Shown: positions 43,541 to 56,214 of the stretch, one piece after another
Position numbering within the stretch: position 1 is the stretch's first letter
Layout: every line of letters begins with the position of its first letter
Assembly: GCF_038502225.1 (NCBI RefSeq)
Contig: NC_091301.1
Coordinates: forward strand, 15,787,617-15,851,616
Direction of reading: 5' to 3'
Length of the DNA: 64,000 nucleotides
Source: Cherax quadricarinatus
Taxonomy: Eukaryota; Arthropoda; Malacostraca; Decapoda; Parastacidae
Notes under the pieces: model-generated
The model's database searches: none
What the model was told of the DNA's origin: nothing
What the model saw: only the letters and a program-made list of their open reading frames with translations
Translations under genes and position numbers: made by a program

Positions 43541-44526
43541 TACCTAGAGTATATCTGCAGAGGGTTTTGGGGGTCAACGCCCCTGCAGCCTGGCCTGTGA
43601 CCAGGCCTCGTGGTGGATCAGGGCCTGATCAACCAGGCTGTTACTGCTAGCCATGCATAAACTGATGTATGAACCACAGCCTGACTGATCAGGTACTGAC
43701 CTTAGGTGCCTGTATAGTGCCTTCTTGAAGACAGCCAGGGGTCTATTGGTAATACCCTTTATGAATGCTGGGAGGCAGTTGAACAGTCTTGGGGCCCCTG
43801 ACACTTATTGTGTTGTCTCTTAGTGTACTCGTGGCACCCCTACTTTTTGTTGGGGGGATGTTGCATCTCCTGCCAAGGCTTTTGCTTTCGTAGGGAGTGA
43901 TTTTCATGTGCAAATTTGGTACTAATCCCTCTAGGATTTTCCAAGTGTATACAGCCTCTCCTCATTTAGTGACGTACTTGTTTACTGATGACTCGGACTT
44001 ATGACAGGCTCTCTGTTCAATATTCATACCTAAATAATGTATATTAGAGCTGATTTCCTCTATTCTGTTTATTGCACTATATAGTACACTACTGTATAAA
44101 TATTTAAAAAATGTACTAAAAATGTTATAAATAGTGCAAAGGTGACATTAAAACAATATCATAGATGATTGACACAAATCCACTACATGTACCATTATAG
44201 TATGCTCCTCACTTAGCGATGAATTCATTTACTGATGTGGTCTTAGGAACGGAACTCCATCGTTAAGTGAGGAGAGGCTGTTTTATCATGTACTTGTGTC
44301 TTTCTTGCCTGTGTTCCAAGGGACTTCAACCGTTCCCAGTAATTTAGGTGCTTTAATGTACTTATGTGTGCCGTGAAGATTCTCTGTACGTTCTCCAGGT
44401 CAGCAATTTCACCTGCCTTAAAAGAGGCCATTAGTGTACAGCAGTATTTCGGCCTAGAGAGAACAAGCAATTTGAAGAGAATCATCATGGGCTTGGCATC
44501 TCTAGTTTTGAAGATTTCCATTATTG
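43541..44526 (-). mobile_element. Old LINE-A copy, split by a MITE
   Basis: Minus-strand sequence reads APRLFNCLPAFIKGITNRPL near 43740 and FKTRDAKPMMILFKLLVLSR near 44450. It is more diverged than the other LINE-A copies. A 331-bp MITE interrupts it at 43951-44281. Confidence 0.8.
43951..44281. mobile_element. 331-bp MITE, copy 1
   Basis: Inverted ends ACAGCCTCTCCTCATTTAG and CGTTAAGTGAGGAGAGGCTG; interior without coding content. It sits inside the old LINE-A copy. The flanks are AT-rich (GTGTAT and TTTATC) and the duplication length is unclear. Confidence 0.85.
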
Positions 44527-44653
44527 TGATTCATTCTTCACTTCTAGTTAATACATTACTAGGTTATTGTTTTTTTACACTAGACAATATGATCCATTTG
44601 ATACAGCTTTTTCTTTCATTGCATTTGCTCATATGTAATTTCATTCATACACT

Positions 44654-44975
44654 ACAGCCTCTCCTCACTTAGCAACATTCATTTACCGATGACTCGGATT
44701 TATGACAGGCTCTCTGACCAGTATGCATACCTGAATAATGTATATTAGAACTGATTTCCTCTATTCTGTTTATTACAGTGTACAGTACACTACTGTATAA
44801 AGATTTAAGAATATACTAAAGATGTTATAAATGGTACAAGGGTGACATTAAAGCAATATCAAAGATGATTGACATAAATCCACTACCATTATAGTATGCT
44901 CTGCGTTTAGTGATGAATTCATTTACTGATGCAGTATTAGGAATGGAACTTCATCGTTAAGTGAGGAGAGGCCAT
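44654..44975. mobile_element. Same MITE family, copy 2
   Basis: It is alignable with 43951-44281 over its length and orientation (CTCTCCTCACTTAG start, TCGTTAAGTGAGGAGAGGCC end, shared GACTCGGA.TTATGACAGGCT). It lies about 400 bp downstream of copy 1. Confidence 0.85.
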
Positions 44976-46200
44976 ACTTTTTTAATTTAGGTACAATAAA
45001 ACTTCAACTTAACAGACTCCAGTTTAAAGGATTTCAGACATAATAGACAAGATCTGTGACTGGATGTTTGGAGGCAATGGAAATAGTTCATTAACCCTTT
45101 CAGGGTCCAGAGGCCAATTTTCAAAGTGTGCACCAGTGTCCTAGAATTTTCAAAAAATAATTTTGTTATTTTTTTTCTTATGAAATAGTAGAGAATCTTT
45201 TTCTGAAGGTAGTAAAACAAAAAGTACGAAATTTGATGGAAAATTGATGAAATTATGCTCTCGTGAATTTTGATGTGTCAGCGATATTTACACATCAGCG
45301 ATTTTGCCAACTTTGACTCCTATTTTAGGCCAATTACCTTATTCCAGTCAACCAAATTCTTAGCTATTTCACTAGTATTTCTTCTATTCTATTGGTTGAG
45401 CACAAGAAATCGCCAACTTGACTGTTTCAACTACAAAATAAAGTGATTGCAAATTGATAAATTGGCCAATTTAGTGCAAAGTTCAAAATATTCCAATTTC
45501 AACATAGGGTTCAGAATAAACAATACAGGCATTCCTGGCACTAAACTAACACTTCATCTGTTCATTAATTATGTTTTCAGGCTTTACAAATGAATTCCAT
45601 TTTGATTTTTAATTCACATAATGAATTTTTATTCAAACCAAAAAATAGAAGATTTACTGACATGCAATATTGTAATAATTGTATAAATAATATCAGCACA
45701 TTTGTGAACGTATATTAGACTTACCAGCTGGCATGCATTAGATGTGTGAGGTCATTTATTTACTCTTGAACACCAGCAAAAATTTAACATTTCCGCTACT
45801 TTGAGCTCAGTTTCACGCAATTTTCAGTACTAAAACCAATCAAAATCATCTCTATTTCTGTAAAATATCTTCCATTCTATCAAATGAGACCAAGAAATCG
45901 CAAATACAACTATAAAAAACGTTGCTGTTGTAATCGAAAATTACGGTCGCAGTTTTTTTCTCTCATTATGCACTTTGTGCTGCAGGATGTTTTATGTGGT
46001 ACACACATACCACATAAATGCATTATCTCATATCTAGGCCCAAATTTACCACTCACAGCTTATCAGAGTGAGCTGAGCTCATGGCCTCTTCAAGGGGGGC
46101 TCCTTGGCGTGGTGAAGAGGCTCTTGGTCTGAGGAATTAGACCTGTTGGTCTACTTCCTCAGACCGAATCTAATTACCCCCCAATCCCCCATTCCCTATC

Positions 46201-46340
46201 CCATCCTCCCCATCCTCCCCTTTTTCCTTTCCTCCTCCTCCTCCCCATCCTCCCCTTTTTCCTTTCCTCCTCCTCCTCCCCATCCTCCCCTTTTTCCTTT
46301 CCTCCTCCTCCTCCCCATCCTCCCCTTTTTCCTTTCCTTT
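46201..46340 (+). repeat. 35-bp C/T-rich tandem repeats in the I-type LINE 5' region
   Basis: About four units of CCCATCCTCCCCTTTTTCCT plus TTCCTCCTCCTCCTC. Tandem 5' units of this kind can carry LINE promoter activity, but that is only a possibility here. They create a spurious Gly/Lys-rich antisense frame. Confidence 0.9.
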
Positions 46341-46899
46341 TTGGCCTTTGTTTTTTTTTTTTTTTTTACCACAGGCACGCTAGTTCCTAGGTAGGGGAAA
46401 GGGTACCGGGGCCCATCCCATTTCGTTGAGGTTCTTGGCGGTGGCGTAGTTTGCCGTGGAATCTGGATTGCCTGGGGATGTCCTGATCCCTCTCCGGTAT
46501 CCCGGAGGGTGGCTTTGGGTGTCTCTCGGGCGACGGGTGTATCTCTGGAAGCCACCTTTCGGATTCTGGGGGTGGTGGCCGAAGGAGGTATGCTTTGTGG
46601 CGGATTTCCGGCCGCCCTCTCTTTTGTCCACCGAGGTAGCTCGGCAGATGTGAGGTTGCTATCCCGGATTGCCGGTTTACTGGCATGATGGGTAGGGTAT
46701 GGCACGGGTTCCATGCTGCATCTGCGCTACTTGCGGTGCTGAGGTCCTCTTGGGCGCGGAGGGAGATTTCTGGCCCTTTCATTCCTCCTAGGAACTATCC
46801 CTCCGCGGTCCCCCCTTTTTTTTATTCTTTTTTTTATTTTTATTTTCTTTTCTTCTTTCTTTTTTTTCTTAAAAACAAAAAGAAAGAAGTAACCTAACC

Positions 46900-48828
46900 A
46901 TGGCAGCCCTAGTCCATGAACCTGCTACCCCCGGGCCCCTTCTTGATACTGCACCCCATCCTGACCCCGCCTCATCTTTGGACCACTCTTCGGACATTCC
47001 TCATGCCTCTGTACCTCTTGCCGGTGCTGTTTCCTCACCCGCTTCAGGTACTGAGGCCTCGACTGACTCCTTCGATTTATCTGACCTTCTCTCTCCTCTG
47101 ACTATGATTCCGGCCTCTCCCTCTATGGTGTGGCAATTTTCGAATCGCCGGCCCGTTCCACGTCGGACCAACTCTGGTCCCACGCCTAAACGACAACGAC
47201 AATTACCTGCTGATGATACTTCTCCACCTTCTCGTTCTTCTCAGAAAAGATCGACACGTCCTTCACTACCTTTCCACGCTCAGTTTCAGACTGCACAATG
47301 GACTAAATTCTTCACTTTACGACCGACTTCCTCTACTGCCTATCTTTCTGACCACAGTATTGGCAAGGCACTCCTACGCCATGTTGGTAAAGATATTTCT
47401 TTTCATGCTCTTAAGAGCGGTACGCGCATCGTCACCGTACAGAATGCTACCCAGGCTCATGAGCTTTCTCGTCTTTCCCATATCGATACTGTTCCTGTAA
47501 CTATTGAAAAGCATCATTCTCTCAATTCTTGTAGTGGTACCGTCATTCTGCCCCATACCATAGTTCAACAAAATTTCCAGACATGTGGCACTGACATTCT
47601 TGAACAGCTGGAACTCCAAGATCTCCCAATCCTCAAGGTAGACACTTACGTTCTTCCTGCCCGCGGGCGGAGACGATACCCTAGCAATGTGGCTCGTTTA
47701 ACTTTTGACAGCCGTGAACTCCCATCCTCAGTTTATGTAGCAGGACATCGGTTACAAGTTTGAAAGGTGATCCCTACACCGCAACAGTGTAGAAATTGCT
47801 GGCGATTTGGCCATCCAGCGAAATATTGCAGATCTATCGCCGAATGCCCAGTCTGTGGTGCCGATGACCATTCTAATACGTCTTGCAATCGACCTCCCTC
47901 TTGCCTTAATTGTCATGAGGCTCACCCTTCGTACTCTCGCCGTTGTCAAGTCTACTTAAACGAGCGGGAAATCCGTTACCTCAAAGAGGCAGAAGGTCTC
48001 CCTTATGCCATGGCAGTTTCTCATCTCCGCCTCCAAGGGAGACTACCTCGTGTTTCTTATTCCCGTGTTTCAAAACGTCCCCCCACTCCTGATATCCCAT
48101 CTTCTGCACCCACCTCTGTAGTTACCTCTCCCATAGTCACTCCTGTAGCTAATTCTTTTGCTGTCCTCGGCTCAGACGTCCCTACTTCAACGTCTCAAGT
48201 CTGATCTTGCTTCTTCATGTTCTCTCTCACAAGCCTCAGTAGCGACGAGATCTCGTATGACACCTCCTCCCAATCATCCCTCTACTTCTCAAAAGTCAAA
48301 AAAAGGTCCGTTAACACCTCCTACCCATCTTCCACCTCCTCATTTTCCCTTCCCTGTCTCTGTACCTGGTTCTCCCCCTCTCACTGGCTCTGTTACAAGT
48401 GTAGAGGTTCACCCTCCTCCTCGTACTGTACTTTCCTTCCCTGTTCCCTCCCAAGTTTCTTCCTCTTCTGCCACCTCCCAGGTTTCTGCCTCTTCTGTCC
48501 CCTTCCACGCTTCTCCAGTTCCCTCCACCCATCCGTCCCCTCCCCTACCTTGGTACAGTCCATTACAGTTCCAATCTTTACTCATCCTCCCCCTACCATT
48601 TCCAATATTGTCTCCCATACGACGTCTTTGAATTCTGAAACACTTGAAGCAATCTCTGAATATATTGCAGAGACCAAACCATCAATGGACACTGATCCAC
48701 CCTCCGCTCCTTCTCTCTCCTCTACTCCATCTGCGCAACTCCTTTCTTCACAGCGCACCATTCCTTCGCTGCTTGAACGTTTTCCACTGCCTCCGCATGT
48801 GGACTTTTCTAACCCCTCTAGTCCGTAG
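46900..48828 (+). pseudogene. I-type LINE ORF1 (gag-like), broken
   Basis: It starts MAALVHEPATPGPLLDTAPH. A low-complexity N-terminal region leads to a globular part and three Cys-rich knuckles (CRNCWRFGHPAKYC, CPVCGADDHSNTSC, CLNCHEAHPSYSRRC). It then has a long Pro/Ser-rich tail. A TGA at 47761-47763 interrupts just before the knuckles, and frameshifts occur near 48170 and 48600. The protein class binds element RNA and coats the retrotransposition complex. Confidence 0.82.
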
Positions 48829-48863
48829 GAACCCTTACCTGCGGATTTCAGGTATCTTTATCA

Positions 48864-51800
48864 TTGCCAGTCATGGCCTATTTACAGTGGAACATACGCG
48901 GCCTCAGGGGTAATCGGGGTGAGCTTCAGATGTTACTCTCCCAGTTTTCCCCTGTTGGTGTTTGCTTACAGGAACCAAAATTACACTCTGCTGTTATCTC
49001 TCCCATATCAGGCTATAATTTATTGTATTCTTCAAATCCTTTTCCTGATGGGACCTTTAATGAAAGTGCCCTTCTTTTACGCACTGATATTCCGTACCAT
49101 CAGCTATTTGTTCGTACTTCGCTGCATTACACAGCAGCCCGTATCCACTTGCATAGGTGGTATACGCTCTGTTCTTTATATCTCTCTCCTTCTCGGGCAT
49201 TATCTATTCCGGATATTGCCTTTCTTGTTTTGTCATTACCACCACCGATTCTGTTACTTGGTGATTTTAATGCCCACCATTTCCTCTGGGGGGGGGGTGG
49301 GTGTCTCACTGTGATTCCCGTGGCATTCAGTTAGAGGCTTTTCTTGCCACCCACCCCCTCCATGTTTTAAATACAGGTACTCACACCCATTTTGATCCTC
49401 AGACTCACACTCTCTCTTGCATCGATCTCTCAGTCTGCTCTTCCTCCGCCGCATTAGACTTCACTTGGTCTGTTCTTCCGGACTTACATGACAGCGATCA
49501 TTTCCCAATCATTCTTACTTCCCCTTCATATTCACCACCTCTTCGCATCCCACGCTGGCAATTTGATCAGGCAAATTGGAACCTTTACTCACACCTAACT
49601 GTTTTTAGAGAGGTTCCTTCTTCGTCCTCCATCGATGAGCTTTTACACCTCTTCTCGTCCTCCGTTTTAACCTCAGTTTCTCATTCTATACCCCAAACTT
49701 CGGGCAGGCATTCTCAGAAATGCGTGCCTTGGTGGTCTCCTGCTTGTGCTCGTGCAGTACGTTTGAAACGCGCTGCATGGGGCAGGTACCGGTACAATAG
49801 AACCACAGAGAGACTTCTTGAATTTAAGCAGAAGCGTGCGATCACTCGCCATGTCATCCGTGACGCTAAACGCACTTGCTGGCAAGATTATGTCTCCACC
49901 ATCACCTCTGCTTCCTCTATGAGTGCAGTCTGGAAAAAAGTACGAAAACTGAGTGGTAAATATTCTCCTGACCCGGCTCCTGTTTTGCGGGTTGCCGGTG
50001 TTGATATAGCAAACCCACTAGATGTTGCCAATGAAATTGGCAATCATCTGGTCCGTATTTCTCAGGGACTCCATCTATGCCCCTCATTTCTTTCCTCAAA
50101 GTCTGCCAGAGAGTTAGCACCCTTGGACTTTTCTTCTCTCAGAGAAGAATAGTATAATGTGCCTTTTACACTTCAAGAACTGGAGGCGACACTCTCAGCT
50201 TGCTGATCATCGGCAGCTGGGCCTGACGACATTCATATTCGTATGCTACAACATTTACATCAGTCAGCCCTTGCAGTCCTATTACGCCTTTACAATCTTA
50301 TTTGGTCACAAGGAGTTCCTCCACAGCTGTGGAAATCCGCCATTGTTCTCCCTTTCCGCAAACCAGGCACTACGGGACATGAAACCTCCCACTATCGTCC
50401 CATTGCTCTTGCCAGTGCAGTTTGCAAAGTGATGGAACGCCTAGTAAATAGACGTTTAGTGTGGTATTTAGAGACACACAACAGTCTCTCCACTCGTCAA
50501 TATGGCTTTCGTAAGGGACGTTCTACCATAGACCCCTTACTACGCTTGGATATGTATGTTCGTAATGCCTTTGCGAATAACAACTCAGTTATTGCCATAT
50601 TTTTTGACCTTGAGAAGGCATATGACACAACTTGGAGGTATAATATTTTAGCCCAAGCCCACTCCTTAGGCCTTCGAGGCAATCTACCATCCTTCCTTAA
50701 GAACTTTTTAACTGACAGGCATTTCCGTGTTCGGGTTAATAATGTGCTCTCCCCGGACTTTATCCAAGCTGAAGGTGTCCCCCAGGGATGTGTTCTGAGC
50801 ACAACACTTTTTCTCCTTGCTATTAATGATTTGGCCTCTAGTCTTCCATCAGATATTTGGTCATCACTCTATGTTGATGACTTCGCTATTGCCTGTGCAG
50901 GCGCTGACTGTCACCTTATTACAGTTTCTCTCCAGCATGCAGTCGACCGTGTTTCCAATTGGGCCACCACACGTGGGTTTAAATTTTCCAGCACTAAAAC
51001 CCACCAAATTACTTTCACTAGACGCTCTGTCATCTCCGATCATCCTTTGTACCTCTATGGCTCCCGTATCCCTGAACGTGATACAGTCAAGTTTCTGGGC
51101 CTCCTCTTTGATCGTAGGTTATCCTGGAAACCTCACATTACCTCTCTGAAGGCAACTTGCCACAGCCGGCTGAACCTTCTTAAAACCCTTGCTCATCTTT
51201 CATGGGGAGCTGATCGTCGAACCCTCCTTCGCCTACATTCCACCCTTATCTTATCGAAACTTGATTATGGTGACCAGATCTATTCAGCGGCATCTCCTGC
51301 TACTCTCTCTAGCCTTATCCCATTCATCACCAAGGATTACGTTTATGCCTTGGTGCTTTTCGCTCTTCCCCTGTCGAGAGCCTCTATGCAGAAGCGAACG
51401 TTCCATCCTTATCCGATCGCCGTGATGCCCATTGCCTTCGCTACTATGTACGCTCTCATGATCTCCGCAATCCTTCCATTTATAGAATGGTCACTGATAT
51501 TAGTAGACATTCTTTATTTGTTCGCCGCCCCTGTTTACTCCATCCCTTCTCTCTTCGCCTTTATTCGCTCTTGTCTTCTCTTCAATTACAACCTTTCTAT
51601 GTACATGTAGCATCTCACTTTTCCCTACCCCCCTGGGAAGTTCCAGCTGTTCGAGTCTGTTCTTTCTCTCTCCCTTGCTCGAAGCCCAACTGTCTATGGT
51701 CGCTTCCCGCTCTCTTTTTCTTGACCACTTTCACTCATTCTCATGCCATTGCTGTGTACACAGATGGCTCTAAGTCTTCTGACGGCGTAGGATTTGCAGC

Positions 51801-52504
51801 AGTGTTTCCGGACAGCGTCGTACAAGGGCATTTACTATCTTCGGCTAGTTTTTACTGCTGAATTGTATGCCATCCTTACAGCACTTATCCGTATTGCATC
51901 TATGCCTGTGTCATCATTTGTGGTTGTCTCAGACTCCCTTAGTGCTTTACAGGCTATACAGAAATTTGATACACCTCACCCCTTAGTCCTCCGTATCCAA
52001 CTTTGGCTACGCCGCATCTTTACCAAGCATAAAGATATTGTTTTTTGTTGGGTCCCTGGTCATGTTGACGTACAGGGCAATGAACAGGCAGACACTGCTG
52101 CGCGGTCAGCAGTACATGACCTACCAGTTTCATGTAGAGGTATTCCATTTACGGACTATTTTGCTGCAATATCTTCCCAACTTCACACCTGTTGGCAACA
52201 ACGTTGGTCTACTATGCTCGGCAACAAACTTCAATCTATTAAACCGAGTATAGGTTACTGGCCGTCTTCTTATCACCAGTGTCGAGGTTGGGAGACTACT
52301 CTCTCCCGTCTTCGCATTGGCCATACTCGTCTTACTCATGGATATCTCATGGAGAGGCGCCCTGCTCCTCTCTGTGAGAATTGCCAAGTTCCATTATCAG
52401 TCAGCCACATTCTGTTGGACTGCCCACTTTATCAACGAGCATGCAGAATTTACCTCCGTCGTCATCTTCGCTCTGCTGCTCTCTTTACCTTCCCTTCTCG
52501 CTGA
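48864..52504 (+). pseudogene. I-type LINE ORF2: endonuclease, reverse transcriptase, RNase H
   Basis: Endonuclease: WNIRGLRGNRGELQ, LQEPK, LLLGDFNAHHFLW, frameshift at a G run (49290), then CIDLSV and DSDHFPIIL. Reverse transcriptase (50243-51340): YRPIALASAVCKVMERLVNR, FFDLEKAYDTTW, AEGVPQGCVLSTTLFLLAI and YVDDFAIAC. RNase H: AVYTDGSKSSDGVGFAAVF, AELYAI, VVSDSLSAL and GNEQADTAA, the four acidic positions, split by a frameshift near 51830. A last CENC...H..LDC finger lies near 52370-52430. Stops near 50150 and 50204 and a disrupted stretch at 51340-51720 make it inactive. Confidence 0.88.
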
Positions 52505-53279
52505 TGGACCCACCTTTCATCCAGACTCTCTCATTGACTTTTTGACAACAACTGACTGACTTCACAAATTCTAATACCTTCAGCCCTTTCTACTTCAATC
52601 TCTTGCTACCCTCTACCCCCGTACTATCCCCTGCCCCGCTGTTTTCTGTAACCTTCTGATCATCCCTCCTCCCTTCTGCCATCCAATACCCTCGCTTCCT
52701 TCCCTACCCTGCAGCGCTGTATAGCCCTTGTGGCTTAGCGCTTCTTTTTGATTATAATAATAATAATGAGCTCATGGCGTAGATCTACGGTTTGGACCCT
52801 TGACGTAAAGCCGTAGATCTACTGCACGGACCCTGAAAGGGTTAAATTCAGAGTTCTCTTTTACTCTTAACATCTGGTGGATGAATTAATTTTGAGTTTA
52901 ATGGACAGTGTCTGTTATGTCAGAATCGTCCATTACTGTTGCGATTATGGAAAAATTATCTCATTCGGATTTAACTGATAATTATCTCTGTTAAATTGAA
53001 GGTACACTGTACAGGTCTCTTGGTTTATGCGGATATGCTTTATGCAATGTCCTATTCCTATTGATAATTCCATACATATGATATATGGCCACTTCATGCT
53101 ATCACCAGGGTTTGCAAATTTTGATTATTATTATGGATAAGTGCTTAGGGCCTGATTGAGCCTAATGGCAAGGGTCTTCAACACATCTACAGCATCAGAT
53201 GAGGGGTCACTTTTATATACATGTATATATTTATTAAATGTGATAAACCTTACTGTATTTGCTCACTATTTTTTACCAG

Positions 53280-53354
53280 GATTACAGAACAGTTCGAAGC
53301 ATGTTTGAGTGGCTCTTCCCTGAGCTGAAGAACTTCACCATTGATATGGATAAG
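53280..53354 (+). CDS. PTDSS1: PTDSS1-like exon 3
   Basis: This 75-nt exon (25 codons, phase 0 at both ends) encodes DYRTVRSMFEWLFPELKNFT then IDMDK, aligning with the YWLDPNL region of PSS1. The acceptor is TTTTTACCAG and the donor AAG/GTGAGT. A short LINE fragment begins only 24 bp after the exon end. Confidence 0.92.
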
Positions 53355-53378
53355 GTGAGTGTGCTATTGCTTAGTAAT

Positions 53379-53734
53379 TTTTTTTTTTTCAACAAGTCGG
53401 CCGTCTCCCACCGAGGCAGGGTGACCCAAAAAAGAAAGAAAATCCCCAAAAAGAAAATACTTTCATCATCATTCAACACTTTCACCACACTCACACATTA
53501 TCACTGTTTTTCCAGAGGTGCTCAGAATACAACAGTTTAGAAGCATATACGTATAAAGATACGCAACATATCCCTCCAAACTGCCAATATCCCAAACCCC
53601 TCCTTTAAAGTGCAGGCATTGTGCTTCCCATTTCCAGGACTCAAGTCCGACTATATGAAAATAACCGGTTTCCCTGAATCCCTTCACTAAATATTACCCT
53701 GCTCACACTCCAACAGATCGTCAGGACCCAAGTA
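53379..53734 (-). mobile_element. RTE-like LINE 3' end with 9-bp duplication, 24 bp past an exon
   Basis: The 356-bp segment matches the 3' UTR at 3960-4310, poly(A) side facing exon 3. CTTAGTAAT lies at 53370-53378 and 53735-53743. It is 5'-truncated and non-coding. Confidence 0.88.
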
Positions 53735-53972
53735 CTTAGTAATATTTTCTTAAATCTCTTTCATTGGGTTGTCTTTAATAATTTTAAGAAAGAATTAATT
53801 TAAAAGTCTTGACTAAAAATCACTCTTTGTTTTGTGAATTTTAAAAGCATGGGCTTTTTTGTGATTTCCAGACATGACATACAAATAAACTACAAAACAT
53901 AACATTTTTACTTCAGCACTAGCTATAGTACCTATATGGATTTTAGGCTTTTTTTTAATAAAAGTAATATCA

Positions 53973-53977
<5 letters not shown>

Positions 53978-54027
<50 letters not shown>
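53978..54027. repeat. (TAA)n microsatellite
   Basis: About 16 TAA units immediately left of a Tigger-like end. Confidence 0.95.
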
Positions 54028-54028
<1 letters not shown>

Positions 54029-54430
54029 AATGGTCCATTGAGTTACAATAATAATCCATTCTAGGTGTATTGTATCTCAAAACTGTTATAGCTCATACCC
54101 CAAATATGTGCATGGCTTTATGCAAATTGGTTCCAAGATGCCAGAATGCACTCAACCTGCCCTTGGATACTTTTTGTTGTTTAAACAAACTGGAGTTTTC
54201 CAAGTGATAAACAAGCATAGGCTGCAGCTTGAAATGCCCACAGGCATTGGCACCCAACAGCAGAGTAAACCTATCTTTCATAGGCATTTATCTTACAGTG
54301 GCATAATCAATCAGAATTTTGAATGTGGCCTCTAACCCATTCTTCGGAGGGGTACATCTATTAGGGCACTCCGAAATGGCTGTTAGGGACACAAGACAGT
54401 TGTGCACCAAGTGATATTGTGCTTCAAGTG
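54028..54430 (-). mobile_element. Tigger-like remnant
   Basis: It starts CAATGGTCCATTGAGTTACA and contains a transposase fragment at 54093-54287 on the minus strand (MPMKDRFTLLLGANACGHFK, LQPMLVYHLEN), the block just after the first catalytic region. The right boundary is not clear. Confidence 0.6.
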
Positions 54431-55399
54431 ATGTGCAAAGACACAGCAATGGCATTTAAATTCAACATTTATATCATTACTTTTTTTTAAAGTATACCAA
54501 ACATATATGGCAAATGTATATTGGATATATGAAATTAATGATAAAAGTAACCCATTGTATAGTAGAGAATCTGCATCAGTTGAGAGAAACCTGTAATAAA
54601 AATAGTTCTTTAATCAGCTGACTGCCTCAGCGCATGAGAATATTTACACTCAGAGAATCCCCATTCCCTGAGCAGTAAAATACTGTAGATACAGTGTTAG
54701 GTAGGAGTAGGTGCATACATTTCAAACTTGGCTTCTACATAATCATGGATAAAGAAATGTCTTTCAGTGTTCCAAAAAGTTTTTAATGGTAAATTATGTT
54801 AGCGTGTAGAGTTATAGTGTGAAAATTGTATAATGGGGTTCATTATTGATTAGGTATGTTGACATCAAATAGGAATTTGGTATTTCATTTTTTAAATATA
54901 GTAAATCAGTCCAGTTAGAGATTGAAATAGTATAAGAAAGCATTTTAAATTTTTAATCTTAAGAGCTTAATGTAGGAAGAGAAAAAGGAGCTTGTTTTCT
55001 CAGTTTCCCTGCACACAGGCTAATGTACCTACCTCCGACTTGATTAATTTCTCACGTTGATCTCTTAAGATATGTAATGTCTCAACAGTAATATGCTTAA
55101 GGAGTTTATTTAGTTCATAGTAGTTGCTTTTACATACAATTATTTTGTTGCTCCTGCTGTTACAGTGCCCACCCAGTTAAGGATTTTAAAGAGAAACTCA
55201 TAGGTTCACTTATAATTCTTGTTAGTGACTAGTTTTGTGTGTTGTGAAAGTCACAATAACGTGACTGTAACATGTCAGAGAACAGATGTCATTGTGGTGT
55301 GAGTATGAGTTTTGTCTATAAAAAACTTTGACTTGTGGTCGCAGTGAAGTCAGTGCTAATCTTTGTTGTATAGAAATATGTAGACGTAGTTGAATGAAT

Positions 55400-55515
55400 C
55401 TTAGTAGGCCTATGTAGATAGTGGTGAGAGCACGGGTCCACTAGTTTTAAAACTGGTTTGCTATGAGTTTGAATCCTTCCCATTACTTTGGGCTGTACTT
55501 TTATTTTTAATTAAT
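55400..55515 (+). mobile_element. Weak tRNA-like SINE fragment
   Basis: AGATAGTGGTGAGAGCACGG and a B-box-like GAGTTTGAATCCTTCCC suggest a degraded tRNA-derived head in PTDSS1 intron 3. The evidence is thin. Confidence 0.35.
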
Positions 55516-55646
55516 ATTTTACAAGTCATATCTCAGCATCATAAACTTATTTTGCATGCATTTACGTATATGATCTTTATATTGCCATTGCTCTTGTGCA
55601 AAGCATTTTCAATCACACCCACCTTTCAAACCTTTCTTCCAAACAG

Positions 55647-55808
55647 GGTGAATGGGGAGAGAAGTGTGATGATCTCACATTTGCACGACTGTGGGAGAGC
55701 ATCGACTTTTTCTGCTTTGCACACTTTGCTGGATGGACTATGAAGACCCTGCTTGTACGACATTATGGCATCTTGTGGACTATCTCAGTCATGTGGGAGA
55801 TTACAGAG
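55647..55808 (+). CDS. PTDSS1: PTDSS1-like exon 4
   Basis: The exon has 54 codons in phase 0, residues 145-198. It starts GEWGEKCDDLTFARLWESID and contains FAHFAGWTMKTLLVRHYG and WTISVMWEITE, equivalent to the GHFWGWAMKALLIRSYG and WTISITWELTE blocks of PSS1. The acceptor is CCAAACAG and the donor GAG/GTAAGG. Confidence 0.96.
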
Positions 55809-56214
55809 GTAAGGCTGCATTTTTTTTGGTCTAGTGTATTGTTGAAAGACATAATAATGTAGCCCAAAGGAATAAGAGATAGATAATATACATGTATGTA
55901 CATAGAGTACATTTAAAGATATTTATCCTCTTAACAGTTAACAGTCAATCGTTAATGTTTAGTAGGCTTACTTGCTGAATAGTATCTTTTTTCTTTTTCC
56001 TGAGCTAGTATCTCCCATTATGTCTAATACTGTACACACCTTTAGGTTAAGAATTAGTGTTAAAAGTTGCAAATGAAACTGCTTAAAACATTAAAATTCT
56101 GTATTAGTATATCTGCCAAATGAGTGTAAAATGAAAGCCTGTACTTGTTTTACATATTGGTAGGATTGCTGGTGTCTTTTTTTCTGTCTCATAAACATAC
56201 AAAATTTCAGGTAC

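Larger units (their letters stand above)
46086..52766 (+). mobile_element. I-type LINE, full length, 6.7 kb, with 12-bp target duplication
   Basis: TGAGCTCATGGC occurs at 46074-46085 and 52767-52778. The element has a 5' region with 35-bp C/T-rich repeats, a first frame with CCHC knuckles, a second frame with endonuclease, reverse transcriptase and RNase H, and a TAATAATAAT tail. RNase H plus a TAA-type tail point to the I clade. Frames carry several defects. It inserted into the piggyBac-like MITE within PTDSS1 intron 2. Confidence 0.92.
45091..52845. mobile_element. piggyBac-like MITE (about 1.06 kb), split by an I-type LINE
   Basis: It starts TTAACCCTTTCAGGGTCC and ends GGACCCTGAAAGGGTTAA, i.e. 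TTAA target duplication plus inverted CCCTTTCAGGGTCC ends, the piggyBac signature. No transposase is visible. Related sequence is found at 60150-60806 in the opposite orientation. The LINE at 46086-52766 interrupts it near its right end. Confidence 0.82.

Noticed and set aside
46196..46782. Minus-strand frames of 131-172 codons
   Set aside because: They are antisense to the I-type LINE 5' region and its C/T repeats.
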